Shown here: positions 34,119 through 42,747 of the stretch, piece by piece
How positions within the stretch are numbered: position 1 is the stretch's first letter
Layout: the number at the start of each line of letters is the position of its first letter
Assembly: GCF_005222815.1 (NCBI RefSeq)
Contig: NZ_STGB01000004.1
Location: forward strand, 62,001 to 126,000
Length of the DNA: 64,000 nt
From: Roseomonas sp. AR75
GTDB lineage: Bacteria; Pseudomonadota; Alphaproteobacteria; Acetobacterales; Acetobacteraceae
Reading direction: 5' to 3'
Notes under the pieces: model-generated
The model's database searches: none
Seen by the model: the letters and a program-made list of their open reading frames with translations, nothing else
What the model was told of the DNA's origin: nothing
Program-made: the position numbers and the translations under genes

Positions 34119-34645
34119 GGCGCGATGCGCCCGCGCCGTGGCGCGGTGCCCTCCTTCCAGGGATTGGGCCGGCCGAGGCGGCGCATCACGCGCGCCTCGG
34201 CGCGTTCCATCCGCCGGGCCTCGCCGGCCGCGAGGTGGTCATGCCCGACCAGATGCAGGGCGCCATGCGCGACGAGATGGGCGAGGTGGTCGGCAGCGCG
34301 CCGCCCGGCCTGCTTTGCCTCGCGCCGCACCACGCCCAGCGCCAGCGCGACATCCCCGAGATACCCCGGGGCGCCGGCCGGAAAGGACAGCACGTTGGTG
34401 GGCTTCGCCTTGGCGCGATGGCGGCCGTTCAGCCTTTTCACGATCGCGTTATCCGCGAGCATGACCGTCACCGCGCCATGCGCGCCTGCTTCGCGCAGGG
34501 CGGCAGCCGCGGCACGGCGCGCCAGGAGTTCGGGCCGCTTCACGGCCCCCCGCCATCCCGGCGCCGCCAGGAGGACGGTGATCTCCCCGTCCCCCGCTCG
34601 GATCCCGGCCGAATCGCGGCCAGGCCGTCTACTTCCCGGTTCCAT
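34115..34645 (-). CDS. ybeY: Endoribonuclease YbeY, rRNA maturation factor
   Basis: Zinc-dependent RNase needed for 16S rRNA 3'-end processing and ribosome quality control. The metal-binding motif HGALHLVGHDH near residue 120 is exact, and PTNVLSFPAG upstream is the other signature. The start at 34645 has GGAGAAGG immediately upstream and overlaps the end of phoH by 17 bases; 176 residues fit the family. The C-terminal tail EGTAPRRGRIAP is an unremarkable extension. Confidence 0.95.
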   Translation of the reverse strand: MEPGSRRPGRDSAGIRAGDGEITVLLAAPGWRGAVKRPELLARRAAAAALREAGAHGAVTVMLADNAIVKRLNGRHRAKAKPTNVLSFPAGAPGYLGDVALALGVVRREAKQAGRRAADHLAHLVAHGALHLVGHDHLAAGEARRMERAEARVMRRLGRPNPWKEGTAPRRGRIAP

Positions 34646-35720
34646 CCTTCTCCAGACCTGCGCGCCCGCGCGCCCCTTCCCGGGATCGGGAAGCTGCGGC
34701 GTCGGCGCGCCCATAAGCCGCGACAATGCGGGCCACCAGGGGATGCCTTACCACATCCCGCTCCGCAAATCTCGCCACGGCGATGCCGTCCACGCCATCG
34801 AGGATGCGCAGCGCCTCGTGCAGGCCGGAAGCCTGGCCGGGCGGCAGATCCACCTGGGTGGGGTCGCCGGTCACCACCATGCGGCTGCCCTCGCCCATGC
34901 GGGTGAGGAACATCTTCATCTGCGCCGGGGTGGTGTTCTGCGCCTCGTCCAGGATGGCGTAGCAATGCGCCAGCGTCCGGCCGCGCATGAAGGCGAGCGG
35001 CGCGACCTCGATCTCGCCGGCTTCCATCCGCCGCTTCACCTGTTCGGCCGGCATCATGTCGTGCAGCGCGTCGTAGAGCGGGCGGAGGTAGGGATCGACC
35101 TTCTCCTTCAGGTCGCCCGGCAGGTAGCCGAGCTTCTCGCCGGCCTCGACCGCGGGGCGCGACAGCACGATGCGGTCCACGCGGCCGGCCTGCAGCAGCG
35201 CCACGCCCTGCGCCACCGCCAGGTAGGTCTTGCCGGTGCCGGCGGGGCCGACGCCGAACACCATCTCGCCGCGGGCGAGCATTTCCATGTAGGCGGCCTG
35301 GGCGGGGCTGCGCGGCGCGATGGCGCCCTTGCGCGTGCGGATCGCCGGGATGTCCTGCAGCGGCAGGCGCGGGTCGGCCTCCGCCACGCCCTCGGCCATG
35401 CGCATGGCGGCCTCGACCTCGGCGGTGCCCACGTGTTCGCCCTTCTGCAATCGTCGCCAGAGATCGGCCAGCGCCGCTTCCGCCACCTCGGTCCGTTCCG
35501 GCGCCCCGGTGATGGTCAGCCGGTTGCCGCGGCTGGCCAATCGGACCCCCAGCCGCATCTCGATGCGGGCCAGGTTGCGGTCATGCTCCCCATAGAGCAG
35601 CGGCAGCAGCTGGTTGTCGTCGAATTCGAGCGTGACGGACCGGCTGGCGGGGAGGTCGGCGGCGGCGGCGCGCGGGGCGCGGGCCTCGCCAGGGCGGAAC
35701 GCGAGGGCGGTGGTGCTCAA
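34629..35720 (-). CDS. phoH: PhoH-family ATPase
   Basis: The 363-residue protein has an N-terminal KH-like region ([20 protein letters not shown]) and the PhoH ATPase core with Walker [17 protein letters not shown] near residue 145, [20 protein letters not shown], and Walker [21 protein letters not shown] followed by [11 protein letters not shown]. PhoH proteins are RNA-associated ATPases, and the gene is nearly always beside ybeY, as here. It overlaps miaB by four bases. Confidence 0.95.
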   Translation of the reverse strand: MSTTALAFRPGEARAPRAAAADLPASRSVTLEFDDNQLLPLLYGEHDRNLARIEMRLGVRLASRGNRLTITGAPERTEVAEAALADLWRRLQKGEHVGTAEVEAAMRMAEGVAEADPRLPLQDIPAIRTRKGAIAPRSPAQAAYMEMLARGEMVFGVGPAGTGKTYLAVAQGVALLQAGRVDRIVLSRPAVEAGEKLGYLPGDLKEKVDPYLRPLYDALHDMMPAEQVKRRMEAGEIEVAPLAFMRGRTLAHCYAILDEAQNTTPAQMKMFLTRMGEGSRMVVTGDPTQVDLPPGQASGLHEALRILDGVDGIAVARFAERDVVRHPLVARIVAAYGRADAAASRSREGARGRAGLEKDGTGK

Positions 35721-37120
35721 GCGGCGGCTTTCTCCTGGTTCGGGGGATCTCCGGAACGCGCCCCGCCGACAATCCGGGCGGCGAGGGAATTGGGGTGGGT
35801 CGCGATGATCTCGCAGGGAAGGATGCGGCCCGCCAATTCGGGGCCGCCTTCGGCATGCACCGGCTGCAGCCAGGGGGACCGCCCGGCCATCTGGCCAGGA
35901 TGGCGCCCCGGCCCGGTGAAGAGCACGTCCATGTGCATGCCCAGCCGGGACCGGTTGAACGCCACCTGCTGTTCCCTGAGCAGCGCCTGGATCTCCTGCA
36001 GCCGCCGGTCCTTCTCGGCTTCCGGCACCTGAAGTGGGGCGCCGGAGGCCGGGGTTCCAGGCCGCGCCGAATACTTGAAGGAGAAGGCCTGGGCGAAGCC
36101 GACCTGCTCGATCAGGCGCAGCGTCGCCCGGTGGTCCTCGTCCGTCTCGCCGGGATGGCCGGCGATGAAATCGGAGGAGAGCGCCAGGTCGGCCCGCGCC
36201 GCGCGCAGCTTCTCCGCGATGCGCAGGAAATCGGCCGCGGCGTGGCCGCGGTTCATCAGCTTCAGCACGCGGTCGGAGCCGGACTGCACCGGCAGGTGCA
36301 GGAAGGGCATCAGCGCCGGGATTTCCGCATGCGCGGCGATCAGGTCGTCATGCATGTCGCGCGGGTGCGACGTGGTGTAGCGCAGCCGGTCGAGGCCCTC
36401 GATCCCGGCCATTTCGCGCAACAGCCGCCCAAGGCTCCAGCTGCGGCCGTCCGGCCCTTCCCCGTGGTAGGCGTTCACGTTCTGCCCGAGCAGCGCGATC
36501 TCCCGCGCGCCCTGCGCCACCAGGCGCTTCGCCTCCGCGACCACGGCGGCGGCCGGCCGCGAGTATTCGGCCCCGCGTGTGTAGGGGACCACGCAAAACG
36601 AACAGAACTTGTCGCAGCCTTCCTGGATGGTGAGGAAGGCGATGGGGCCCTGCGGCGCCGAGACCTCCGGCAGGTGGTCGAATTTCTCCTCGGTCGGGAA
36701 GTCGGTGTCGATCACGGCGCCGGCGGCGCGGCTGGCGCGGGCGACCATCTCCGGCAGGCGGTGGTAGCTCTGCGGGCCGAGCACGATGTCCACGAAGGGC
36801 GCGCGGGCGGTGATCTCGGCGCCTTCGGCCTGCGCGACGCAGCCGGCGACGGCCAGCACCATGCGCCCGCCCGTCGCCTCCTTCGCGGCGCGCAGGCGGC
36901 CGAGCTCGGAGAACAGCTTCTCCGACGCCTTCTCGCGGATGTGGCAGGTGTTGAGGATCACCATGTCGGCGCCCTCCGGCGTGTCGGACGGGGCGTAGCC
37001 GAGCGGGGCCAGCACATCCGCCATGCGGGCGCTGTCATAGACGTTCATCTGGCAGCCCCAGGTCTTCACGAAGAGACGCTTCTCGGGGCGCTTCTGGGGG
37101 GAGCGGTCCGGGCTCGTCAT
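35717..37120 (-). CDS. miaB: tRNA-2-methylthio-N6-dimethylallyladenosine synthase MiaB
   Basis: Radical-SAM methylthiotransferase acting on A37 of tRNAs. The 467 residues show the N-terminal UPF0004 domain with its three cluster cysteines ([32 protein letters not shown]), the radical-SAM CxxxCxxC motif [16 protein letters not shown] near residue 155, and a C-terminal TRAM-like domain. It is the first gene of the miaB-phoH-ybeY-corC operon, usual for alphaproteobacteria. Confidence 0.97.
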   Translation of the reverse strand: MTSPDRSPQKRPEKRLFVKTWGCQMNVYDSARMADVLAPLGYAPSDTPEGADMVILNTCHIREKASEKLFSELGRLRAAKEATGGRMVLAVAGCVAQAEGAEITARAPFVDIVLGPQSYHRLPEMVARASRAAGAVIDTDFPTEEKFDHLPEVSAPQGPIAFLTIQEGCDKFCSFCVVPYTRGAEYSRPAAAVVAEAKRLVAQGAREIALLGQNVNAYHGEGPDGRSWSLGRLLREMAGIEGLDRLRYTTSHPRDMHDDLIAAHAEIPALMPFLHLPVQSGSDRVLKLMNRGHAAADFLRIAEKLRAARADLALSSDFIAGHPGETDEDHRATLRLIEQVGFAQAFSFKYSARPGTPASGAPLQVPEAEKDRRLQEIQALLREQQVAFNRSRLGMHMDVLFTGPGRHPGQMAGRSPWLQPVHAEGGPELAGRILPCEIIATHPNSLAARIVGGARSGDPPNQEKAAA

Positions 37121-37273
37121 CGGAAGGAAAACTCCGCCTTCCCGCCGAGGGTCCGGCAGGGGAAAGGCGGGGACATGCGCAGCGGCGGCGCCCCGGTCAA
37201 GCGCTGGACATCGGCCGCGCCGGCCTGGTTCGGTTGACCACGAAACGAGCCTGCTTGGCCGCGCCGCGTCGGG

Positions 37274-38215
37274 TCAAGCGCGAAGCTTCGGATTCGTCGC
37301 CGCGGATGGCGAAAGCGGCGCGACCGGCCGGTTCTGCCGCAGCGTCGCGCAGCTTTCCGCCACCACCTCGGCGCAGGCGGCGGTCAGCGCCTTGCGGTCC
37401 GGCCACTCCTTCGGGTCGAGCGGGTCGTGCAGCACGATCGTCGCCCGGCTCTTCGCCCGCCGCGCGAGGCGCCAGAAATGCGAGCCGAGATCCATGTCGC
37501 CATACCAGGCGAAAAGCGGCCGGTCGCGCCGGCAGGCCGGCAACCCGCCGAGCCGGTCATACACCACCGAGACCGGCTGCACCGTGCGCGCGCTGTCCGC
37601 CACCGAGAGGAAGGCGCTGCGGAAGGGCAGCACGCGCCCGCCATCGCTGGTGGTGCCTTCGGGGAACAGGATGATGTTGTCGCCGGCGGAGAGCCTGTCG
37701 CGGATCAGCCCGGCCTCGCCCTTGGTGCCGGTGCGGGTGCGGCTGACGAAGACGGTGCGGCCGAGCCGCGCGATGGTGCGCACCACCGGCCACTCGCCGA
37801 CCTCCCGCTTCGCGACGAAGCTGGCATCGAGCGCGGCGCCGAGCGCCACGATGTCGAGCCAGGAGGAATGGTTCGAGACGAACAGCACGCCGCCGCCGCG
37901 CGCCTGCTCGCCCACCACCTGCACCTTCAGCCCCATCAGCCAGGCCAGGGTGCGGAAGTAGAAACGGCCGAAGCCGATATGGAGGTGGCCGGGCAGGGCC
38001 AGCAGCACCGCCTGGATCGGCACCGCGACCAGCGTCCAGAGCAGGATGGTGGCCATCCGCCGGACCGCGCGCACGCGCCCGCCGAGCGGGCGGAAGCCCA
38101 GCACGTTGCCCCAGACCGAGTCCGGGTCGGATTCCGAGAAGCGGATGATGCGGCGGCCGCGCAGGCGCGGCGGCTTCAGCGCTTCCGGCGTCGTCAGGCG
38201 GGCGGCGGCCTCCAT
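37274..38215 (-). CDS. plsC: 1-acyl-sn-glycerol-3-phosphate acyltransferase
   Basis: Membrane acyltransferase of phospholipid synthesis. The catalytic HX4D motif is NHSSWLD (residues about 117-123) and the substrate motif is FPEGTTSDGG near residue 190. A hydrophobic segment TILLWTLVAVPIQAVLLALP lies at about residues 56-75. The 313-residue length includes a C-terminal extension, as is common in alphaproteobacterial PlsC proteins. PlsC-like ornithine-lipid acyltransferases (OlsA) cannot be excluded by sequence alone. Confidence 0.9.
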   Translation of the reverse strand: MEAAARLTTPEALKPPRLRGRRIIRFSESDPDSVWGNVLGFRPLGGRVRAVRRMATILLWTLVAVPIQAVLLALPGHLHIGFGRFYFRTLAWLMGLKVQVVGEQARGGGVLFVSNHSSWLDIVALGAALDASFVAKREVGEWPVVRTIARLGRTVFVSRTRTGTKGEAGLIRDRLSAGDNIILFPEGTTSDGGRVLPFRSAFLSVADSARTVQPVSVVYDRLGGLPACRRDRPLFAWYGDMDLGSHFWRLARRAKSRATIVLHDPLDPKEWPDRKALTAACAEVVAESCATLRQNRPVAPLSPSAATNPKLRA

Positions 38216-38351
38216 GGGGGCGCATTAACCCCTGCTTCGGCTTCGGTGCAATGAAGGGCGCGCGACGGAACGATGAATCCGCCGGCGGGCGTCACGATTG
38301 CCCGGCGGCGCCGGGCGCGGCAGGCTTGCCTGCACCAAGGAGACCCCGCCG

Positions 38352-39329
38352 ATGATGCCGAACGCCACCCGCCGCGCCCTGCTCGGCACCGCACTCGCCC
38401 TGCCGTCCCTGGCGGCGCGGGCCCAGCCGGGCTGGTCGCCCGACCGGCCGGTGCGGCTGATCGTGCCCTTCGCGCCGGGCGGCAGCCAGGACGTGCTCGG
38501 CCGCCTCTTTGCCCAGACCATCTCGCAATCGGTCGGCCAGAACGTGGTGGTGGAGAACCGCGCCGGCGCCGGCGGCATCCTCGGCGCGCAGGAAGTGGCG
38601 CGCGCGGCGCCGGATGGCCTGACCCTGCTGCTCGCCACCGCGGGCCAGACCACCATCGCCAAGGCGGTCGGCCGGCGGCTGACCTATGACCCGATCGCCG
38701 ATTTCGCGCCGGTCATCCACCTCAGCGACAGCCCGGTGGCGCTGGTGGTCGCGCCCGACCTGGCGCCGCGCGACATCCCCTCCCTGCTCACCTATCTGCG
38801 GGATGCGCCGCAGCCGGTCCCCTATGCCTCCACCGGCATCGGCACGAACACCCACCTGATCATGGAGGATCTGAAGGCGCGCGAGCGGCTGAAGGTGGAG
38901 CATGTGCCCTATCGCGGCGCCGCGGCCGCCTTCAACGACCTGGCGGCGGGGCGCATCGCGCTGATGTTCGTGTCGGTGCCCTCGGTGCTGGCGGCGTCGG
39001 GCGGCCAGTTCCGGGTGATCGGCGTCACCTCCGCCACGCGCTTCCCGGCGATCCCGGAGGTGCCGACGCTGATCGAGGGCGGCGTCGCCGGCTTCGAGGC
39101 CTCGATCTGGACGGGGGTGACGGCGCCGGCCGCCACGCCCGCACCGGCCATCGCGCGCTGGAGCGCGGAATTCGCCAAGGCGCTGCAGAGCGACCAGATC
39201 AAGCCGCGGCTGCAGGGCCTCGGCGTGATCGCGAACGGCGCCGGCCCGGCGCAATTCGGCGCCTTCCTGCGTGACGACCTCGACCGCTGGACGCGGGTGG
39301 CGGCGCCGCTCGGGATCTCCCTCAACTAG
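38352..39329 (+). CDS. Tripartite tricarboxylate transporter-type substrate-binding protein (Bug family)
   Basis: The 325-residue precursor has a signal peptide with adjacent arginines (NATRRALLGTALALPSLAARA), then the Bug-family pattern RPVRLIVPFAPGGSQDVLGR, VENRAGAGGILGAQEVARAAPDG, PVPYASTGIGTNTHLIMEDL and VPYRGAAAAFNDLAAGRI. No TctA/TctB membrane genes are nearby, which is usual for the many orphan Bug proteins in this family of bacteria. The ligand is unknown. AAGGAGACC precedes the start. The stop codon TAG lies inside the left terminus of the 130-bp repeat. Confidence 0.93.
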   Translation: MMPNATRRALLGTALALPSLAARAQPGWSPDRPVRLIVPFAPGGSQDVLGRLFAQTISQSVGQNVVVENRAGAGGILGAQEVARAAPDGLTLLLATAGQTTIAKAVGRRLTYDPIADFAPVIHLSDSPVALVVAPDLAPRDIPSLLTYLRDAPQPVPYASTGIGTNTHLIMEDLKARERLKVEHVPYRGAAAAFNDLAAGRIALMFVSVPSVLAASGGQFRVIGVTSATRFPAIPEVPTLIEGGVAGFEASIWTGVTAPAATPAPAIARWSAEFAKALQSDQIKPRLQGLGVIANGAGPAQFGAFLRDDLDRWTRVAAPLGISLN

Positions 39330-39455
39330 AGCAGCGCCCGTTCGAGTGGAACCGCTCCGCGGTTCCGCCGAACGGGCATAAGCTGCTCTAGAATCGAGTT
39401 TCCTAGAGCACGACCTTCCGATCGACTGATTCCAGTCGATCGGAACGTGCTCTAG
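39326..39455. repeat. 130-bp twin-hairpin repeat, copy B, between convergent genes
   Basis: Hairpin 1 (39326-39391) and hairpin 2 (39403-39455) repeat the copy A architecture, with termini CTAG at all four arm ends. The left CTAG supplies the TAG stop codon of the Bug-family gene (39327-39329) and the right CTAG supplies the TAG stop of the minus-strand lipoprotein gene (39452-39454). Copy A has CCAG/CTGG at the ends of hairpin 1 where this copy has CTAG/CTAG, a paired change that keeps the stem. Confidence 0.93.
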
Positions 39456-39772
39456 CGTTGCGGCAGGCGCACGGGCTCGGAGGGCATCGGCGCCGTCGTC
39501 ATGTCCGTGTTCAGGCGCTGACCGGCGTTCAGCGACGGCATGGCGTTGGAGCCGGAAGGCAGGGGCGTGAGGTTGCCCCGGCGCGCCGCGGCGAAATCCG
39601 ATGCGGCCTGCGACGGCATCGGGGCCGGCTCCGTCGCGGCGCCGGATGCGCCGGGTGCCGGCGGCGGCAGGGCGCTGTTGCGCGGCGGCCGGCTCGGCGT
39701 GCTGTCGCAGGCCGCGGCCAGCGCCAGCGGTGCCAGGGCGCCGAGCAAGGCACGGCGGGATCGTGTGGTCAC
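39452..39772 (-). CDS. Small putative lipoprotein, proline-rich
   Basis: A 106-residue protein with an N-terminal export signal (TTRSRRALLGALAPLALAAACDS; cysteine after a short hydrophobic run, lipobox imperfect) and a low-complexity, proline- and serine-rich mature part. I recognise no domain. The GTG start at 39772 is supported by AGGAG seven bases upstream and lies 13 bases after the stop of the opine-dehydrogenase-like gene, so the two are probably co-transcribed. The stop codon lies in the 130-bp repeat. Confidence 0.7.
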   Translation of the reverse strand: MTTRSRRALLGALAPLALAAACDSTPSRPPRNSALPPPAPGASGAATEPAPMPSQAASDFAAARRGNLTPLPSGSNAMPSLNAGQRLNTDMTTAPMPSEPVRLPQR

Positions 39773-39785
39773 GGCGGATCTCCTG

Positions 39786-40850
39786 TCATGACCGCCGGGC
39801 GCCGTCGCGCAGCAGGCGCGGCAGGGCGGCAAGATCGAGCGCGGCGAGCATCGGGTTGTCCCGCAGGTCGCGATCCCACAGCGCTTCCAGCATGCGGATC
39901 ATCGCCGCCGTCACCGGCATCGCCACGCCCCGCGGCGCGGCGATGGCCAGGTAGTAGGCCAGGCCGAAGGGCACGTCCTCGGTCACGTAGCGCGTGTCCG
40001 TCGTCGCGGGGCCGCGCACGCCGGGGCGGGCGGCGGCGATTGCGGCGGTCATCACCGGCAGCGGTCCCATCGCCACGGGATTGGCGCGGGCGAAGAAGAC
40101 ATCGAGGCCATCCAGGCTGTGACCGTACGCGGCGGCCAGCGCGTCGCGTTCCTCCGCCATGCGCTGCATCAGGTTGCAGGCGAAGGGCGTCATCATCGCG
40201 TATTGCGGCCAGTCCTCGCCACGTTCCATGCGCGTGACATTGGTCAGCGCCAGCACGCTGTGCGCGATGGGGTTCACGTTGATCAGGCTGGCATGCAGCG
40301 CATCCGGCGAGAGCGGGAAATCCGCGCCGAACAGCGCATGGGCGAGCGCCGCCATCTCCTCCGCGGCGGCGGCAGGGACGGCGGCCATGTCCACGGCCTT
40401 GCGCAGCATGGCCACCCGCACGCGATCCGGCCCGAGGCGCCTGGCGCCGCCGGTGGTGGTGGCCATCGCGCCGATCGGCGCCCGCCGCGCCGGCGCGCCC
40501 TGCCGCGCACGCAGCGCATCCAGCACCAGCGGCGCGAGGGAGGCGGCGGGCGAGATCAGCAGCGGCAGGTCGGCGGGCAGCGCCGCGGCGATGCGCGGCA
40601 GCACATCGGCGAAGGCATAGGCGGGCACGGCGAGCAGCGCGGCATCGGCGCCGCGAAAGGCATCTTCCAGCGTGGCTGCGACGGCGACAGGGAAGCGGCC
40701 TTCCAGCACGCCCTCCGCGTGTAGCGCGCCGTCGATGCCCGCGGTGCCGGCGCCGGAGGGCGACCACAGCACCGCCTGGTGCCCGCGGGAGACGGCCAGC
40801 ACCGCCGCCGCCGGCCCGATCGCGCCCGCCCCGAGAACCGCCAGACGCAC
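39786..40850 (-). CDS. Opine (octopine/nopaline) dehydrogenase-family protein
   Basis: The 354-residue protein begins with a Rossmann motif MRLAVLGAGAIGPAAAVLAV and has the octopine-dehydrogenase C-terminal domain: INVNPIAHSVLALTNVTRME with the conserved histidine, AEERDALAAAYG, and TDTRYVTEDVPFGLAYYLAI. Family members reductively join an amino acid to an oxoacid or run the reverse oxidation. The N-terminus alone could suggest ketopantoate reductase, but the C-terminal motifs favour the opine family. The substrate is unknown. Confidence 0.85.
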   Translation of the reverse strand: MRLAVLGAGAIGPAAAVLAVSRGHQAVLWSPSGAGTAGIDGALHAEGVLEGRFPVAVAATLEDAFRGADAALLAVPAYAFADVLPRIAAALPADLPLLISPAASLAPLVLDALRARQGAPARRAPIGAMATTTGGARRLGPDRVRVAMLRKAVDMAAVPAAAAEEMAALAHALFGADFPLSPDALHASLINVNPIAHSVLALTNVTRMERGEDWPQYAMMTPFACNLMQRMAEERDALAAAYGHSLDGLDVFFARANPVAMGPLPVMTAAIAAARPGVRGPATTDTRYVTEDVPFGLAYYLAIAAPRGVAMPVTAAMIRMLEALWDRDLRDNPMLAALDLAALPRLLRDGARRS

Positions 40851-40917
40851 GCGAGGATCCTCCTGGATGGTCGCGCAGGGTCGCCCGGCGGGGCGCGAAG
40901 CACAAGGACGCTCCGGC

Positions 40918-40935
40918 GATCCGCTTTCGCGGATC
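40918..40935. repeat. Small hairpin repeat with core GATCCGCTTTCGCGGATC
   Basis: A 7-bp perfect stem GATCCGC/GCGGATC with a four-base loop TTTC. It is the second copy of the core found at 28513-28548. It starts six bases past the XRE stop codon (minus strand), where it could act as a terminator; no U-tract follows. Confidence 0.6.
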
Positions 40936-40940
40936 AGGCG

Positions 40941-41336
40941 CTATCGCCCCGCGGCGCGGCGCAGCCTTGGTTTCTCCGCGGGAACCTCGCTGTCGAGCAG
41001 CGCATGCATGGCGGCGACGGTCTGCGGGCTGAGGCGACGGATGGATTCCGCCAGGCGGTTCGCCAGCGCGGTCGCCTCCGGCGAGAGGCCGGCGGTCTCG
41101 ACGCTGACCTTCGGGTGCGACAGGCGCGCGAGATCCGCCAGATCCTCCGCCTCGTCCCAGATCAGGCCGAAGAACTCGTTCACCTGGTGCACCAGGCCGG
41201 GCGAGGGGCGGCCGCGATGGCCGTGCTCCAGCGCGGAGAGATAGGCGGAGGACACCTGCAGGTGCTGCGCAAGTTGCTTCAGCGTGACGCCACGGCTGCG
41301 GCGCAATTGCCGAAGGCGGGCGCCGAAGGGGGTCAT
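40941..41336 (-). CDS. XRE-family transcriptional regulator
   Basis: A 131-residue DNA-binding protein with an N-terminal helix-turn-helix: RLRQLRRSRGVTLKQLAQHL then QVSSAYLSALEHGHRGRPS (residues about 8-45). The next part, GLVHQVNEFFGLIWDEAEDL, is typical of the alphaproteobacterial XRE gene that usually lies next to the Smr-domain gene, as here. The C-terminal tail AEKPRLRRAAGR is basic. Its targets are not known. Confidence 0.88.
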   Translation of the reverse strand: MTPFGARLRQLRRSRGVTLKQLAQHLQVSSAYLSALEHGHRGRPSPGLVHQVNEFFGLIWDEAEDLADLARLSHPKVSVETAGLSPEATALANRLAESIRRLSPQTVAAMHALLDSEVPAEKPRLRRAAGR

Positions 41337-41345
41337 TTATCCGCG

Positions 41346-41470
41346 CCCTCAGACGGCGGGCGGCCGCATCCGCGGCCTTGCCTTGCGCGCCGCAGACGTG
41401 GCGCACCCGGCGGTGCGGCTGGTCGCCGCGCGGGCTGCCATTGGCGGCCTCGGCGCGCGGTAAGCGCCGT
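41346..41470. repeat. Two degenerate copies of the GGCCGCATYCGCGGCC repeat between the XRE and Smr genes
   Basis: The 136-base gap holds CCCTCAGACGGCGGGC followed by the core GGCCGCATCCGCGGCC (41362-41377), and then a weaker copy at about 41428-41462 in which CTGCCATTGGCGGCCTCGGC replaces the core. Both resemble the secB-lnt tandem units. Confidence 0.65.
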
Positions 41471-41472
41471 GT

Positions 41473-42018
41473 TCATCGCGCCCGATGCCGCCGTCGCAGC
41501 AGCAGGTTCACCGCGCCGGTGTTGGTGGGGTGCGGATGCGCGGCGCCGAGCACCAGCGGCCGCAGGTCCGGCGCATTCAGCCAGTGCGGCAACTCGCGCT
41601 TCAGGATGCCCCCATCGGGCTGCGGCCCCTTGCCGGTGATGATGGTCACGGTGCGCACGCCATCCAGGGACGCATCATGCAGGAAAGCGCGCAGCGCCGC
41701 ATGCGCGTCGTTCACCCGGCGGCCGTGCAGGTCCAGCGTGCGCTCGCTCGGCGCGTCGCCGCGGCGCAGCGTGCGCCAGCGCTTGCGGTCGAGCCCGCCG
41801 GGCTGCTCGCCCACGCGGATCTCCGGCACCGCGGGCCGCGTGGCCCTGGCGGGCGCGGGCATGGCCGGCGGGGCGGTGGCGTTCTGCGGCGGCGGCACGG
41901 CCGGCTGCTCGGGCGCCTCCGGCCGGGCATGGCCGAACAGCGGCACGATATCCGCCGTGAAGGCGTGCCAGAGGGCGAGGTCAGCGCGGGTCAGCGCCTT
42001 GCGGCGGGGTGGGCGCAT
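41473..42018 (-). CDS. Smr-domain protein
   Basis: The 181-residue protein has a linker rich in Ala/Pro (residues about 25-60) and then a C-terminal Smr domain: RTLDLHGRRVNDAHAALRAF with the LDLHGR motif, VTIITGKGPQPDGGILKREL with TGKG, and LNAPDLRPLVLGAAHPHPTN. Smr domains are nucleases or nucleic-acid-binding modules first seen in MutS2. The stand-alone form is common in alphaproteobacteria, near an XRE regulator. Its role here is unknown. Confidence 0.93.
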   Translation of the reverse strand: MRPPRRKALTRADLALWHAFTADIVPLFGHARPEAPEQPAVPPPQNATAPPAMPAPARATRPAVPEIRVGEQPGGLDRKRWRTLRRGDAPSERTLDLHGRRVNDAHAALRAFLHDASLDGVRTVTIITGKGPQPDGGILKRELPHWLNAPDLRPLVLGAAHPHPTNTGAVNLLLRRRHRAR

Positions 42019-42036
42019 GGCAAGGCGGCGCGTGCC

Positions 42037-42744
42037 TCAGCCGCCCGGCCGGGCGGCGGGCTCGTCCTCGACCAGCAGCACATGCAGGCGGCGCGGGCCA
42101 TGCGCGCCGAGCTCCAGCGTCTGCTCGATATCGGCGGAGCGGCTGGGGCCGGTGACGAGCATCAGGTTGCGCGGCATCCAGCCGCCGGTGAGCGGGTCCT
42201 TCCGCTCCGCGCGCAGCCGGTCCCAGGCTTCCTCATAGGCGCCGACGATGGCGCTGGCGCGCAGCAGCACGATCTCGGTGTCCGGCAGCAGGTTCAGCGT
42301 CGCCGGGCGCTCGGGGTCGGAGGGGAAGAACAGCGTGCCGGTCTCCGCCACGCCGGCCCAGGCATGCTGCAGCGAGACCTGGTCGCCATCCTGCGCGCGG
42401 CGCACGGCGCGTTCCAGCATCGGGCGCGCGGACCAGTCGATGCCTTCCAGTTCCGGATGCGGCGCCATGACCAGGCGCGCGGGCAGGTTCTGCGCCGCAA
42501 GATAATCGGTGACCGCGGCGGGCACGGCGGCGAGGTCGGGAATGCGCTCGACCGTGCCGAACTCCTTCTCGACGTTCTGCACGAAGAGGGCGATCTGCCC
42601 GGCGCGCGGGAGGCGCGAGCGCGCGGGGATCAGGTGGCGCGGATGGCTGGCGAGGCGGCCGTTCAGCATCGCGGCCTGGTCGGCCGGCAAAGGGCCGCGC
42701 TTCAGGCCGCGCCGGATCGCGCCGAGGATGGCGTCCTTGGTCAT
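42037..42744 (-). CDS. lutC: LUD-domain lactate-utilisation protein LutC
   Basis: The 235-residue protein belongs to the YkgG/LutC family; it has VFV-type FVQNVEKEFGTVERI, LQHAWAGVAETGTLFFPSDP (the family's GAD/AETGT motif) and PRNLMLVTGPSRSADIEQTLELGAHGPRRLHVLLV, close to the canonical LutC C-terminus. LutC works with LutA and LutB as an iron-sulfur L-lactate dehydrogenase complex. It lies three bases after lutB. Confidence 0.93.
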   Translation of the reverse strand: MTKDAILGAIRRGLKRGPLPADQAAMLNGRLASHPRHLIPARSRLPRAGQIALFVQNVEKEFGTVERIPDLAAVPAAVTDYLAAQNLPARLVMAPHPELEGIDWSARPMLERAVRRAQDGDQVSLQHAWAGVAETGTLFFPSDPERPATLNLLPDTEIVLLRASAIVGAYEEAWDRLRAERKDPLTGGWMPRNLMLVTGPSRSADIEQTLELGAHGPRRLHVLLVEDEPAARPGG

Positions 42745-42747
42745 CCT

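Noticed and set aside
39786..40850. 2-dehydropantoate 2-reductase (panE)
   Set aside because: The N-terminal Rossmann motif fits, but the C-terminal half has octopine-dehydrogenase-type motifs (histidine in NPIAHS, and RYVTEDVPFGL) instead of the ApbA C-terminal domain.
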